Shown piece by piece: positions 1-11,299 of a stretch of 64,000 bases of DNA. Position 1 is the stretch's first letter; each line of letters opens with the position of its first letter. This DNA comes from Escallonia rubra (taxonomy: Eukaryota; Streptophyta; Magnoliopsida; Escalloniales; Escalloniaceae), in the NCBI GenBank assembly GCA_033065855.1, contig JAVXUO010003006.1:186001-250000 (forward strand), read 5' to 3'. The notes below the pieces were generated by a model that was not told the DNA's origin, searched no databases, and was given only the letters and a program-made list of their open reading frames with translations. The translations under genes and the position numbers were made by a program.

Positions 1-3000
1 GAAGCGCATTGAGCTCCCAAGTGGTCCTGTTTCCGTCAGGCAGATAATTGACGCTACTAGTAATTTCAGCACCAAGATGGAGATAGGCAGAGGGGGTTTT
101 GGCGTAGTCTATAAGGTTATACATTTTTTCTTCCCCCCACCCCTCCCAGGTACTTATATGTTAGCCTCTTTGCAATAACAGGATTAAAGGCCGTATGATG
201 CACAGGCGGGAGATTTATGCAATGGGATAGCCCCTATATGTATGATGCACAGGCGGGAGGTGGGGGGAGTTGTTTGGACTTAGCTATGCGGGGAAATCTT
301 AGCTAGGCTGTAGTTTGGACTTAGTTCAATTAACTTCAGCATGTTTATGTATAACTTTATTAAAAACTTTTGATCAGTGTTAGGTTCTAATGTAGAAAAG
401 AGAATCAACCATGAGTAATACCCGTCAGTATAGCAAAACATTAACCAAATTCTTATATATAAAGTGGTTTAGAGTTATGATCAGTCTTTGTTTATGAATG
501 TAGAAAAAAGAATCAACCATGATGTATATCAAGTATTACCCGTATATTTGGTCTTTTATCCAGCACATTTTTCAGCTTGTGTGTCTAGTCTTCCACACTG
601 TGTGTGGTATAGTTGGGCTGGAACGAATGTCCTCGCCTGGTGTTGCTCCACTTTATGTAAGAGAAATATACTCTTGCATGGTTGCAGGCTGAACTTCGTG
701 GTCAGGTTGTAGCTGTGAAAAAGCTCTCTAGTCCATCAAAGCAAAAACTACAAGAGTTCAACACCGAAGTTCATACCCTTTCTTCTTTAAAGCATGAGAA
801 CCTCGTTCAATTGTACGGGGGATATTCTGGGAAGGAGTTACATTTGTTGATATACGAGTATATGGAACACAAGTCTATTGCTGAAGCTTTATTTGGTAAT
901 TCCTTCATAGTCTAGCACAAGTCGATCTGAATTTTACTTTTGAAGTTATTCCATGCTTTGTCTTCATAAGATGAAAACTTACCAAAAATTCCTTTTCCAA
1001 TTTGATGCTTGTATGTAATTTGACTCCAAATACATAGAGTTCTTATTGGCGGATGTTGAGGCCAAAAATTGACCAGGACCGAATGAGCATCGGTTAGGAC
1101 CATATGAGCACGCGAGTAGACCTGCAAAGCATAACACGAGCAAACGGTGACGCGCCGGGACCCCGGGGGGCTCCGGCGGATAGTCCCCGATGCTTAAGTC
1201 AGTAAGCAATTTTGAGAGAGTATCTGAAAATAACTTAGATAGTCAGAACTTACCCTCTTCTCCCTTTTTCACTTCCATTTTATAGGAATGTCTTAAAGGG
1301 TCCCTCCCTTGATGGGGAGTTAACAAAATTCATGAGTGATTATTGCCCATAATGGGAGAGTGGGTAAATGCCACTTCCCACCTCTCCAAGAGTCATGGGG
1401 GCGGTTTCGAAACTCTTTGGTGGCGACACGTGTCGCTCTCCCACGGGTGTATATTTTTACCCATATCAGCGGATATGAGCAAAAGCTTGGAAAGAGTTCT
1501 TGCTTTATTGGCGGTTTGTAGGTTTTGTGATAACTATTTTTTGCTGTCTTATTCACAGTTTAACTCTATTGATGTTGCCCTGTAGTAATTTTTGTGTAGT
1601 ACGACATGATAATTTGTTGCATGGTTGACAATCAGAAACACAGTCTCCGTTAAAACTCGATTGGAAAACTAGACGTGAGATCTGCCTTGGGATTGCAAAG
1701 GGTTTAAAGTACTTGCATGAAGAATCAAGGCTCAAGATTGTTCATAGAGACATCAAGGCACAGAATATTCTTCTTGGTGGAACTGATGAAAACCTGAAGG
1801 CTAAGATATCTGACTTCGGATTGGCAATGCTTTGTGAGGAGGGAAATGAAAATATGGTCAGCAGAGTAGCTGGGACGAAGTAAGTTTCAATATGCTTCCC
1901 TTGGTATATGTTCTAATCTAAGAACTTAACCTAAAGGAAGAAACTGATGGATTAGATCTGAGCTTTAAATTGAATCTGACAGTTTGGGAATCTGCTGATA
2001 TAGATATTCTTTCTGATCTCCAAGTGCATGATGAGCAAAAAAGAATCTTCAAATGCATGCTTTCCATCTCATATTAGTTTATTTTTGTTTGACAGTGGAT
2101 ATCTTGCACCTGAATATGCAATGAGGGGAATTTTGTCACAGAAAGCAGATATTTACAGCTTTGGAGTTCTCCTACTTGAAATTGTGAGTGGGAGGAGCAA
2201 TGCAGTATCCAGGCCAACCCAAGAGACTGTATATCTCCTAGATACGGTATGATATTTCTCCTGCTAAAATGAATATAAAGATGAGTGTGTTTTGGTCTAA
2301 GTACCCTACGGACCCTGAGGCTAGCACTTTGTTTCTCTCCCATCCTTGACGTTTCGTAATTAGCTCTTAAACCCTAAGGTTACAAATTCTGCATTAATAA
2401 CTGCTTACTTATGTCGTGATGTGAGATAAACGTTAGGATGTTGAATAAGTTCCTATATTTTCCTAGTTTACTGGTGTAAGTGGATCGTGCTTAGTTTAAT
2501 GCTTATATCTGTAGGTTCTGGTGTTTTGGGTGGTTGGCTATAGGATATGTTATGTATACAAAATCTCGTATCGAATAAAAATAGACCGACCTTGGAACGA
2601 ACCCTCCCTCGTTCTCTTTATATTTTAATTTAATCAAGGATATGTTAATGGTGATTACTGTGACATGTTAATGAGTCAGTAAAATATATCTTAGTGGTGC
2701 GTAAGTTATAAGTACATTAGTGTCATGTGTTCTTAATACAAGTAGTGGGCTAGTAAGTTATGAAAAAACTTTGACTGTTACCTAGGTTACAGGAAGATAG
2801 TTACAACCCTTCTTTTAGCGACCATTAATTGTCACTAAATGTCTTTAGTGACTTTAATTTAGTTACATTAAAAAAGATGTTGCTAAGAATTGTCACTAAA
2901 AGTACTAACGAAAATGTCACTAACTGTATTTAGCAAGCACTAATTGTCGCTATACAAGGAATTGTAACTATCTTTCTACAACCTTGCTAGTAGCAAAAAA

Positions 3001-5281
3001 AAATTCATTAGTCATTGAAGTAGTGGATTAGTGGTAACTTAATTGCATCTCTAGGAGTTACTTAGAAGTATTATAAAAAGCTTTGTATGTCTTTTGTATG
3101 TCTAGTCACTTTGTAAGGTGCAAGAAGAAGAAGAGAAATGAAAATTTAAGTTGTATATGTTCATTTCTAATTTGTGAGTCTGTGAGTTTCATTGAGATTT
3201 GTCTACAACAAAGTTGTTTTAGAGTCACAACAACCCTGTGGACGTTGCAAAGTTAGTTTATTAGAGTCCTTACAGTTTTGAAAAATTATCCAAAATAGAT
3301 GTTTGATACCAAAAAATTGATGTTCTCAAATTGCGTGTAAATGAGGAGGTCCTTCCATTGTATCTAAAGTCATGTGAGTTGCGAGATGTGATTGGTGAAG
3401 AACCACTTAGTAGCTCGCCGGAAGAAGTTCGACAAAGAAAGAAGAAAAGGCATTCCAAGCGTTACAAAGGTCCGTCCATTGGGAATTTTTTTTTTGGGAA
3501 ACTGGAGAAATTTTATTTAACTTAAGCAAACGTTTGAGTCCATCGGAAAATATGGATGCATTCAAGATCTCCAACTTATGCTTGGCAATGAAACGAGGTC
3601 ATTGCTTCCGACTATAGACGTGACTTCTTACCCATAGGGTACTGAGTATAAAGCTGGAATGAAAATGAGTTCACAAACAGAGACTGTCAAAATTTGAAGG
3701 AAGAAACTCTAATGGAGGCAGAGTTCCACGTTCTGGAGCCACGGAACAGAGTTGATAAAGTATGAAGAAGAGTTTAAGGCTTTTGAAGCCAATGATAACG
3801 AAGAGTTGACAAAAGAGCAATCTGAAAATATAGACGAGATTTGTGAATTAAGCCACAATTGATGAAATTGCTGAAGAAGGAAAGGTGAACAAGAACACAA
3901 AATGGTGATGGCAATGATTAGATTGAAGAAATGAAGGATGAGAGCATTGACAAAGAAGAGGTAAAAATGGACGATGGTCAAGAGGTGAACACCAAGTATA
4001 GCCTCTACTTTTTATGCAAAAATAAAAAATTGGGTTTGAATCATTTCACTAGTTGAAGAGCCATAATTTGAAGACGTAATAGACACTTTTTGAGAGGTTA
4101 AAAAATTAAAATGGTGCCTGGAATGTAGTATGTACTTAAGGATGGTCTTTTGACAAATTATGCCAATAAAAATTATTTTGTGACAAGTTTGTCTTATTTG
4201 GCAAAGAAAGTGATTTTGTCAATGATAAAGAATATCATTCTCAACTTGGGATGAAGGATTTATTTAGTGATACAGGTTAGGTGAACAAAGAGACATTCTT
4301 TGATCTAAAATAACTGCATGAAATGTTGCAAAATAATGTTCAAGGTCCAATATGCACACAAATGATGAAGAAATGTCAGAGGTATAATACGAATGAACCA
4401 CTCATGATACACTTTAAAAGAGATGGCAAAAAACGAAGACCATTATTGGGACTTACAAAGCCCCTGAATTATGAAGAATGTTTGGAGCCATAAATCAAGT
4501 TTAAAGGGCAGTGTTAAGAAAATTAACTTAATTTAATTCTTTAGATGGTAAGTAACGTGATATGTGGTGCATAAGTTACAAGTACATTAGTATCATGTAT
4601 GCTTAGTGCAAGCAGTGATCTAATACGTTATTGAAGTACAGGGTTAGTGGTAGCTTAATTGCACATCTAGGAGTAGGAGTTACTTAGAAATATATAAAAA
4701 GCTATGTATGTCTAGTGATTTTATAAGGTGCAAGAAGGAGAAAAATAAAATTTTAAGTTGTATGCGTTTTCTTCAATATGTCTGCATTTTGTCTTCCTAA
4801 TTTGTGAGTGTGCGAGTTTGAGCAACCCTTATTTCTGACATTATTTGGTACGTATCAACTTAGTGCAATTACTTCCTTAAGTCTCCGGTTCTAAGCTTGA
4901 TATGTTGCTAAATTGCAGGCTTATGTTTATAATAAAGAAGGGAGGCTTGGTGACTTGGTCGACAAAGATTTGTCCAGCTGCTATGATGTCACAGAAGCAA
5001 TGAGAATCTTAAACTTGGCCATGATGTGCACCAGTCAAACCCCAACTCTTAGGCCAACAATGTCAGAAGTTATCAGCGTGCTTCAAGATGAGAAAACTGT
5101 TGAGCAAGTCTTTGGTGCCCCTCCGACTGATAGTTCTAGTACGACCATGGCTGGCGCCTACCTCACTTCTGCTGCTGAAATCTCAAGCACTTCCACTGAA
5201 GTACCATCAAGTGCATTTACATCATACTTTATGATCAAAGAGAAAAAAGAAAAGAAGAAAAACTTCACTGTGAATCCCTAG
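1..5281 (+). CDS. LRR receptor-like serine/threonine kinase, subfamily VIII type (5' end outside window)
   Basis: Exons read as 1-115, 688-895, 1636-1879, 2096-2246 and 4919-5281. All have GT-AG borders and keep frame, giving 359 visible residues. The fragment begins just before a kinase domain. Seen in order: P-loop GRGGFG (29-34), VAVKK with the ATP lysine at 49, catalytic HRDIKAQN (D146), DFG (D167), the activation-segment motif GYLAPEYAM, and the subdomain XI arginine in [11 protein letters not shown] Ser/Thr-rich tail ends in a lysine-rich stretch. The wording [14 protein letters not shown] and [16 protein letters not shown] resembles Arabidopsis At1g53430-like LRR-VIII-2 kinases. These are plasma-membrane receptors with LRR and malectin-like ectodomains, which would lie left of the window. 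Introns 2 and 4 are swollen by retroelements. All catalytic residues are intact, so I infer a functional kinase. A cytoplasmic CRPK1-like kinase is a less likely alternative. Confidence 0.88.
1054..1468. mobile_element. Solo LTR (415 bp) in intron 2 of the receptor kinase
   Basis: The block begins TGTTGAGGCC and ends CCATATCA, so it has TG...CA ends. It is bracketed by an exact 5-bp direct repeat GCGGA (1049-1053 and 1469-1473). It is GC-richer than the intron, contains CCGGGACCCCGGGG, and has a TATA-like TTTTATAGG near 1290. There are no internal genes and no second LTR. This is what LTR-LTR recombination of a retrotransposon leaves. The superfamily cannot be told from an LTR alone. Confidence 0.8.
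2666..4835. mobile_element. Degenerate or non-autonomous LTR retrotransposon in intron 4 of the receptor kinase
   Basis: Two diverged direct repeats lie about 1.9 kb apart. Each runs from TGTTAA through GGTGC(A/G)TAAGTTA, ACATTAGT, AATTGCA(C)ATCTAGGAG and TATGTCTAGT to AATTTGTGAGT. The left LTR is about 2666-3200 and is inflated by a nested MITE; the right is about 4512-4835. A purine-rich tract (AAAGGGCAG) directly precedes the right LTR. TGACA occurs immediately before the left LTR (2661-2665) and after the right one (4836-4840), a plausible 5-bp target duplication. The roughly 1.3-kb interior has only short frames with no gag, protease, RT or integrase I can recognise. The exact 3' LTR edge is uncertain because the LTR ends differ by a deletion. 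Confidence 0.62.
2764..3003. mobile_element. MITE family A, copy 1 (nested in the left LTR)
   Basis: About 240 bp with imperfect terminal inverted repeats of about 60 bp. The outer part pairs AGGTTACAGGAAGATAG with CTATCTTTCTACAACC, and the inner part pairs TTTTAGCGACCATTAATTG with CAATTAGTGCTTGCTA-type sequence. The right LTR of the host retroelement lacks this insert between CTAATACGTTA and TTGAAGTA, so the MITE arrived after the retrotransposon. Related copies lie at 16,801, 18,491 and 19,180. No coding capacity. Confidence 0.7.
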
Positions 5282-7400
5282 CTTGACATATCAAGCTAGA
5301 GTAACCTCAGAAATCTAGTATCATAGATGGTTGGTGCAAGGTCCTCTTCTTGTACCTCTCAAGGAGTGCTTGTGTTTCTTTTGGTGGTGCAAACTGTACA
5401 ATTGATGTGGTGTGGATTGTGGCCTAGTGTTATTTGCAATGTATGTAGTTTGTTATGATCTCTTTTCTTTTGGTAGTGATATTGTAAGTTGTGTGTGGAC
5501 TACTTCTTTAGACTACTATTTCACTGGGTCTGTATTTTTCTTGTGATATTATCAGAATGTTAGAAGTTTGAGAGCCTTTCAATTTTAATATTCGCAGCCT
5601 AATTGTGGAGATTTTGTGCAACTACAGATTTTAGGCTTGTATTACAAGTTCTTGGATGGGTTAAGGGTCCGCAAAAATGGGAGAATGGTCGAGTTTGGGT
5701 GTGAATTATATGGGTTGGATATTAAAGGGAGTTTAACACATTTCTACCCATCTAGTTGTGGATTTATTGGGTTATTTTTTTTTAAATTGGGTTGGTTCTA
5801 ACTATCAATGCAATAATGAGCCACTGTGTGCAGTATGATAAATTTTCCCAAGATTCTGGTAATAATGACCCATTGTATAGAATATCGACTATTACTTCAG
5901 TTTGATATATATATATATATTGCTTGGGTCATATTGCAAGAACCTTAGATGTTTCTTCTTAAGTTCTGCGACCAAATCCTGCATTTTGTGCATCTAAAGA
6001 TTTGGTGCATTTAAAGATTGTAGACTTACATTACAAGAAGTTCTTAGACGAGGTTATCGTCATGCCGTCAATGTTTTGTTGCTATGGCAGTCAAATGTTG
6101 GGCGCTTACCAAACTGGAGCAAGATGTCTACATCCGACCCACTTTGTTTGCACCCTCACTCGGGTGGCTAGCTGTTACGTGTCATCACCCCTTGACATTG
6201 ATGACGTGGTGGAATCTTGTGTTAGCGCTTGTTTCATCAACAAATTTTTAGTAGATTGTATTTCAAGGATTTGGCGTGTTTAAACTATAGATCTTTGCTT
6301 TCGTCCAATAACACTCAGGAAAATACACCTCAGTTATGCCATTAAAGACTTTAAGGTGCCAATAAAGCTAATTGGTGGCACTTGTGATGAAATATTGATG
6401 CCGCCAACTTTGCAAATGGCAAAGATGCCACTTAATATGTTAGCAAAAATTTGTTATCGCAATACACAAGGACAAGTCCGAGCAATTAGTTCTAATGGTG
6501 TTGTAGATCCATTGTTGAAATAAATGCCATCACTCATTGTTCTTTCCAAAGTGCCACGGTTGCCCCGATGGACTTGACGTGATCGGTCACAAGGCCTCCC
6601 TTAGAGAATCATTATGACCTCGTTACTAAATGGTTAAAGTCAACGCAAAGAATGGTAATTAGAGGCTCCAAAACCTTTACATCTTACATTGTTCCACTGT
6701 AGATCATCGCCAAAGGATGTGAATACTATCACAACTTTTGAGAAATGATGTTGACGACTCCTTTAGGTGACATTAATTGCATTAAAAGTGGTAATAAATA
6801 GATTAAAAAAAATAAAATATATAATTGACAATTTAAACAAGAACCAATAATTTGAATTGATGAAGTTTAAAAATATGAAAAAATAGGAGTGAACTTCTAT
6901 AGTACCGAAACCTTTGCTTAAAGCTAAAATGGAGAAGATTCAACATTAGGCTTCTAAACATTTATTGAATACATTGCTGTATAATTTTTTTAAGTTTAAA
7001 AGAAGAGAGATATTTTTGGTGAAGTAATGACACGAGAAGAAATATCAAAATTTTAAAGTGTTATTTTTGGACCTAAATTTCAGAATCCAGCAATTGAAGA
7101 TTTTTAAAATAACATAAAGAAAAGGACAAAAGGCCGGTATCTGATATTTTCTTGTAAATATAAGATATTTGAGGAGAAAAATTATGAGAAATCAAAGTGA
7201 TAAGAACATTTTATACGGATAGTTGAATAATTAAAATCAATGACAGATAATAAACTTTAGTTATGCTCTGAATAACTATAAAATCAGTTTATATAAGTTC
7301 CTTTTGTGCGACTTTTACGTTCTGAATAATCAAAATCAACAACTTATTATACATTTTTTAAGCTAAAGTCAATATCATAATTTTGTCATATTCTTTCCTT
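5282..7400. other. Intergenic, AT-rich, no gene seen
   Basis: This is the 3' flank of the receptor kinase. It contains a short (AT)8 microsatellite at 5905-5920. Two weakly similar stretches lie near 5,610-5,660 and 5,990-6,050 (TTGTGCA...TTACAAG.AGTTCTT(A/G)GA), perhaps an old local duplication. No frame here looks coding. Confidence 0.5.
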
Positions 7401-7434
7401 ATATAATCTTTGTCGTCTATTCACCACATGGCTT

Positions 7435-7565
7435 TTGACTTGCCTCACGTGTTAGTCAACGTTACTGGTTTTCTCGTAATTGCTATGACAAACCAAGGGC
7501 AATCATATACCGAAAAATCACCTGACAAGTGTCGGTCAATGCCGGTCCAACTCCGCCTATATATA
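7435..7565 (+). promoter_or_regulatory. Cystatin-1 promoter: W-box / G-box / W-box cluster and TATA box
   Basis: TTGACT (7435-7440), CACGTG (7446-7451) and AGTCAA (7454-7459) form a near-symmetric block. Another inverted W-box core GGTCAA lies at 7534-7539, and a TATA box TATATATA at 7558-7565. W-boxes bind WRKY factors and CACGTG binds bZIP or bHLH factors. Together they suggest wound, pathogen or ABA control, which is inference. The TATA lies about 85 bp before the ATG at 7650. Confidence 0.6.
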
Positions 7566-7649
7566 GCCTTAAACGACCGGCAAACCACCATATCACCACC
7601 CTTTCTCCCTCTTCAAGCTCCAGCAATCTTTTCCAAACCACCTTCCAAA

Positions 7650-8008
7650 ATGGCTCTGAAAACCATTTTTTACTACTTATCATCTCTTTCTTGGTGGCAA
7701 CCGCCTTTCACGACGTCGCCGCCACAATGGGTGGCCGGAAAGAGGCGAGGGTTGACGGTCGGGAGCTGATCAAAGACCTGAAAGTGCAAGAAATCAGCCA
7801 GTTCGCGGTGAGCGAGCACAACAAGGAGCCCAAGGCGAGTCTGAAGTACGAGAGCCTGGTGAAGGGCAAGACCCAGGTCGTGTCCGGGACGAACTACCAG
7901 TTGCGCATTGCGGCGGAGGACAGCGGTGTCTCGGGCAACTACGAGGCGATTGTTTGGTACAAGCCGTGGAAGAAGTTCAGGCAACTGACCTCGTTCAAAC
8001 GTGCTTGA
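7650..8008 (+). CDS. Phytocystatin 1, with apparent frameshift in the signal peptide
   Basis: This encodes a cysteine-protease inhibitor of the papain/legumain-targeting plant cystatin family. The inhibitor core is intact: ISQFAVSEHN (the phytocystatin helix signature), the QVVSG active loop, and a KPWKKF second hairpin. The stop is at 8006-8008. The best-context start, AAAATGGCTCTG at 7650, encodes MALKTIF and then runs out of frame at a six-T run. The next frame holds the expected signal-peptide-like HFLLLIISFLVATAF followed by the cystatin. One extra T would join them, as in the neighbouring cystatin (MALNSH...). As written, the first in-frame ATG is 7727 (ACAATGG context). That would give a 93-aa cystatin without a secretion signal. 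Either the base is missing through sequencing error or this copy has become cytosolic. A polyadenylation-like AATAAA lies at 8109-8114. Confidence 0.82.
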
Positions 8009-8370
8009 GACTTGAGAGTTGTCTTGGTGTGTGTAGGAGAGTTGGGTTGCATAAATGTTGTTAGGCTAAGTGATTTGTTTGTTAACTTTTTGTTGCTATC
8101 TACCAGTTAATAAAACTCTTCTGCAGATTTTATTTTTTTTGGGTAAAATACGAGAATAGCATTGATAAAAGTAAAGTTACACAATGGCTCTGTTCTAGAG
8201 CTGCAAATAATATAAGTCACGACATTCCCGTTACTTGGTATATATGACCGAACGATCGAAAATTAGTGACAAACCTAATAAACTTATACACGTTACAATT
8301 GAACTAAAGCAGAGCATATCCTACACTTTAACTCAACTTAAAGTAACATGCACAGTTTACATATTTAGGA

Positions 8371-9353
8371 GCCAAAAGAACAAAACGTAAATAATCACAA
8401 GCAAACAACCAAAAGGTAATAACAATAGTGCAGACAACGGGAACCGCACAACCAAAATGTGAGCACACCGACTAAGCAGGCGCATCATACCACCAAGATC
8501 TTCAACACCGCAAATTTCATTCTTTTACAATCCATTATCAAATCTGAACCAAATTTCACAATAAAGGGTGGACCAACCACTACTTTCCCGCAACATATCA
8601 CAGTAGACACACACAGACACCAAAAAGAAGCCAAAAGAACAAAACGTAAATAATCACAAGCAAACAACCAAAAGGTAATAACAATAGTGCAAACAACGGG
8701 AACCGCACAACCAAAATGTGAGCACACCGACTAAGCAGGCGCAGCATACCACCAAGATCTTCAACACCGCAAATTTCATTCTTTTACAATCCATTATCAA
8801 ATCTGAACCAAATTTCACAATAAAGGGTGGACCAGCCACTACTTTCCCGCAACATATCACAGTAGACACACACAGACACCAAAAAGAAGCCAAAAGAACA
8901 AAACGTAAATAATCACAAGCAAACAACCAAAAGGTAATAACAATAGTGCAGACAACGGGAACCGCACAGCCAAAATGTGAGCACACCGACTAAGCAGGCG
9001 CAGCATACCACCAAGATCTTCAACACCGCAAATTTCATTCTTTTACAATCCATTATCAAATCTGAACCAAATTTCACAATAAAGGATGGACCAGCCACTA
9101 CTTTCCCGCAACATATCACAGTAGACACACACAGACACCAAAAAGAAGCCAAAAGAACAAAACGTAAATAATCACAAGCAAACAACCAAAAGGTAATAAC
9201 AATAGTGCAGACAACGGAACCGCACAGCCAAAATGTGAGCACACCGACTAAGCAGGCGCAGCATACCACCAAGATCTTCAACACCGCAAATTTCATTCTT
9301 TTACAATCCATTATCAAATCTGAACCAAATTTCACAATAAAAGGTGGACAGCC
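8371..9353. repeat. Tandem array, 259-bp unit, about 3.8 copies
   Basis: Units start at about 8371, 8630, 8889 and 9148, each beginning GCCAAAAGAACAAAACGTAA. The period is exactly 259 bp; the last unit is 1 bp shorter because GGG has become GG. Neighbouring units differ at only a handful of sites (for example CATCAT/CAGCAT and AAAGGGTGG/AAAGGATGG), so the amplification is recent or being homogenised. Open frames crossing the array on both strands repeat with the unit and resemble no protein I know. The last unit breaks off in a C-rich stretch near 9,350. Confidence 0.93.
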
Positions 9354-9499
9354 CTCCCACGAGACCCTATCCCCCCCCCTCCCCCACTCACCCCACCCAA
9401 GACCCCTAGATTCTCCGGGACAAACCCAAAACCGTGGCTAAGACCCCACGACACTAAACCATCATGTTACTACCAAAGACACCACACCCAAACACCAAA

Positions 9500-9935
9500 C
9501 CAATTTCCACCTCTGCATATTAAGGAACAGATAAGAAAGAAATGCATAAATGAAGGAGCTTTCAGAAGTGACGGTCAAGAAATGCCGGTGAAGTTCCGGC
9601 CACTCTCGACGAAGGTGAAAAAGGGGACGAAAAGAGCAGATCTACTTAGATCTGCCTATAACGACCGAGATCGGAGACTTTTCGAGAGGTCAACGTCTCC
9701 AATCAGATCTGGTGAGATGCAACCCGTCGCCGACCACCCATCACCTGCGACGTCGGCCACCCATTGATCACGCCTTAAGGCTACCACCACACAAGAAGAA
9801 AACATATAAACTACGGACTGCTCGCCGAAATGGCTGCCGCCCCACGCGCGCTGAAGCACGTTGGGGCGGCCATGGTGACTGTGTGGAAAGTTGTCTTTAG
9901 AGAGAAGGCAGAGAGAAATAGTGTAGAGAGAGAAG
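9500..9935 (-). other. Gene-like 5' fragment of unknown origin
   Basis: Read on the minus strand, this has a CT-rich leader (CTCTCTCTACACTATTTCTC), then a good-context ATG (ACCATGGCCGCCCC) near 9,870. The coding stretch that follows stops after about 20 codons. It then passes through GC-rich sequence with several AGATCT motifs toward the 259-bp array. It looks like a leader and first-exon fragment of a gene or retroelement carried here, possibly by the Helitron whose end lies at 10,408. I do not recognise the product. Confidence 0.3.
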
Positions 9936-10379
9936 TTGGATGATAAAGGTTCACTTTTTTCCTTCTGCAGATTTGTTCAGTCGTTTTTTGAGCAGTTTTT
10001 GAGATTTAGTTGGCATCACGGTGAAAACTGTCAAAACTGCCCTCCTCAAACGGTAATAGAAACGACGCTGTACAAAAATAAGCCTAATTAAAAAGGTATC
10101 ACCTAAGATTTGCAAATATGGTATAAAGTTTTTCTAACCGTGTCATCACGGAGAGAAAGAAAAGAGAAGAAAAGAAAGGAAAACCGCCTACTTGTGAGTT
10201 TAAAGAGAAAAGAAAGTAAATTCCAGATTACATAAATATTTTTATATCATATTTTTCATCACATAGAGAAAGAAAAGAAAAGAAAATTTTGATTATCTTA
10301 TTGGCAATATCAATTTTGTAATTGTTATTAAGCATATAAATATGAGATCTCTCAATAAATATTTTAATAGTTGTTGTTT

Positions 10380-10408
10380 CCGTGTGTAACGCACGGGATC
10401 AAAACTAG
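10380..10408 (+). mobile_element. Helitron-type 3' terminus
   Basis: A 7-bp stem (CCGTGTG/CGCACGG, loop TAA) is followed 8 bases later by CTAG in the context ATCAAAACTAG. A hairpin followed by CTRR is the known plant Helitron 3' end. The base after CTAG is C rather than the expected T, so the junction may be mutated. The 5' TC end could not be fixed. The tandem array and gene-like fragment upstream may be its cargo. Confidence 0.5.
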
Positions 10409-11154
10409 CAAGACTATGAAAGTATGATCCTAAAAAAAAATAAGGTTTCTGAGGGGAAAATAAATTAATCATCAAGAAACATTGGACAAAGTTCATATCA
10501 TACTATTGTAGTCACCGGTTAATACCACAATGAAAAAACATGCAAACAAGCCGTTAGTTGACTACAAACATCCTGACATCCTAATCTAATTTATGTCACT
10601 CCAAAAGCAAAACAATCACGAGTTGACTCTAACATTCAAAATACTCATCCGTTTGTAAATGAAATGGTAAGTTTTTGTCAGAAATCTTAGGACCCAAAAA
10701 TCAATAATTTTTGTCTCCATTATCTCAAGGGTACTATGGAGATTATAAAAGTCTTATTTATGAGAGTCTTATTTCTATCTGTCTCTTCCCAATTTTTGGA
10801 GGATTTGGAAAGAAAGAAACTCAAATTTTCCTCCATTTTCTCTTTGCTTCTCTCCTAAAAAAGAGTTCAACTAAAGAAAAGGAAGAAAGTCAATTTTCTC
10901 TCTTTTCTCTCCTAGAAAAAACTCACAAACAAGCTATTATTAATTTTAGTTGTTGAAATTGCAAAATAATGTCCAAAATCTAATATAATTAAAATACCTA
11001 TTATATTTTCATAATCACCTCAAACCGTTTAATTTTGAACCACTGATAAACAATATGGTTCAAGGTAAATAAGTAATGGGTCCGGATTTAGTTAGCCAAA
11101 ATAAGTGCGACCATGATTTATATGGTACTTCATCAAAAGTTCTTTTAACATGTA

Positions 11155-11296
11155 GTGGTGACAACACATGCTCTGTGGTAATCATGTGCTAGCTATGGTA
11201 GCAATGTAAACGGTGGTGACAACACATGCTCTGTGGTAATCATGTGCTAGCTATGGTAGCAATGTAAACGAGTGGTAATCATGTGCTAGCTATGGT
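11155..11296. repeat. 58-bp direct repeat, 2.4 copies
   Basis: GTGGTGACAACACATGCTCT and the following 38 bases occur twice with a 58-bp period. A partial third copy (GTGGTAATCATGTGCTAGCT) follows. The repeat leads into the TGG-rich tract. Confidence 0.85.
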
Positions 11297-11299
11297 GCA

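Noticed and set aside
7529-7726. Extended N-terminus for cystatin 1, using an upstream in-frame start
   Set aside because: The frame opens with GTG, not ATG, and runs through the TATA box at 7558-7565, so it is promoter, not protein.
8913-9335. 140-residue minus-strand frame (and shorter repeats of it) in the 259-bp array
   Set aside because: It only restates the tandem unit, has no family resemblance, and parallel frames exist on the other strand.
8371-9353. CRISPR-like array
   Set aside because: Units are 259 bp, contiguous and without unique spacers, in a plant nuclear genome.
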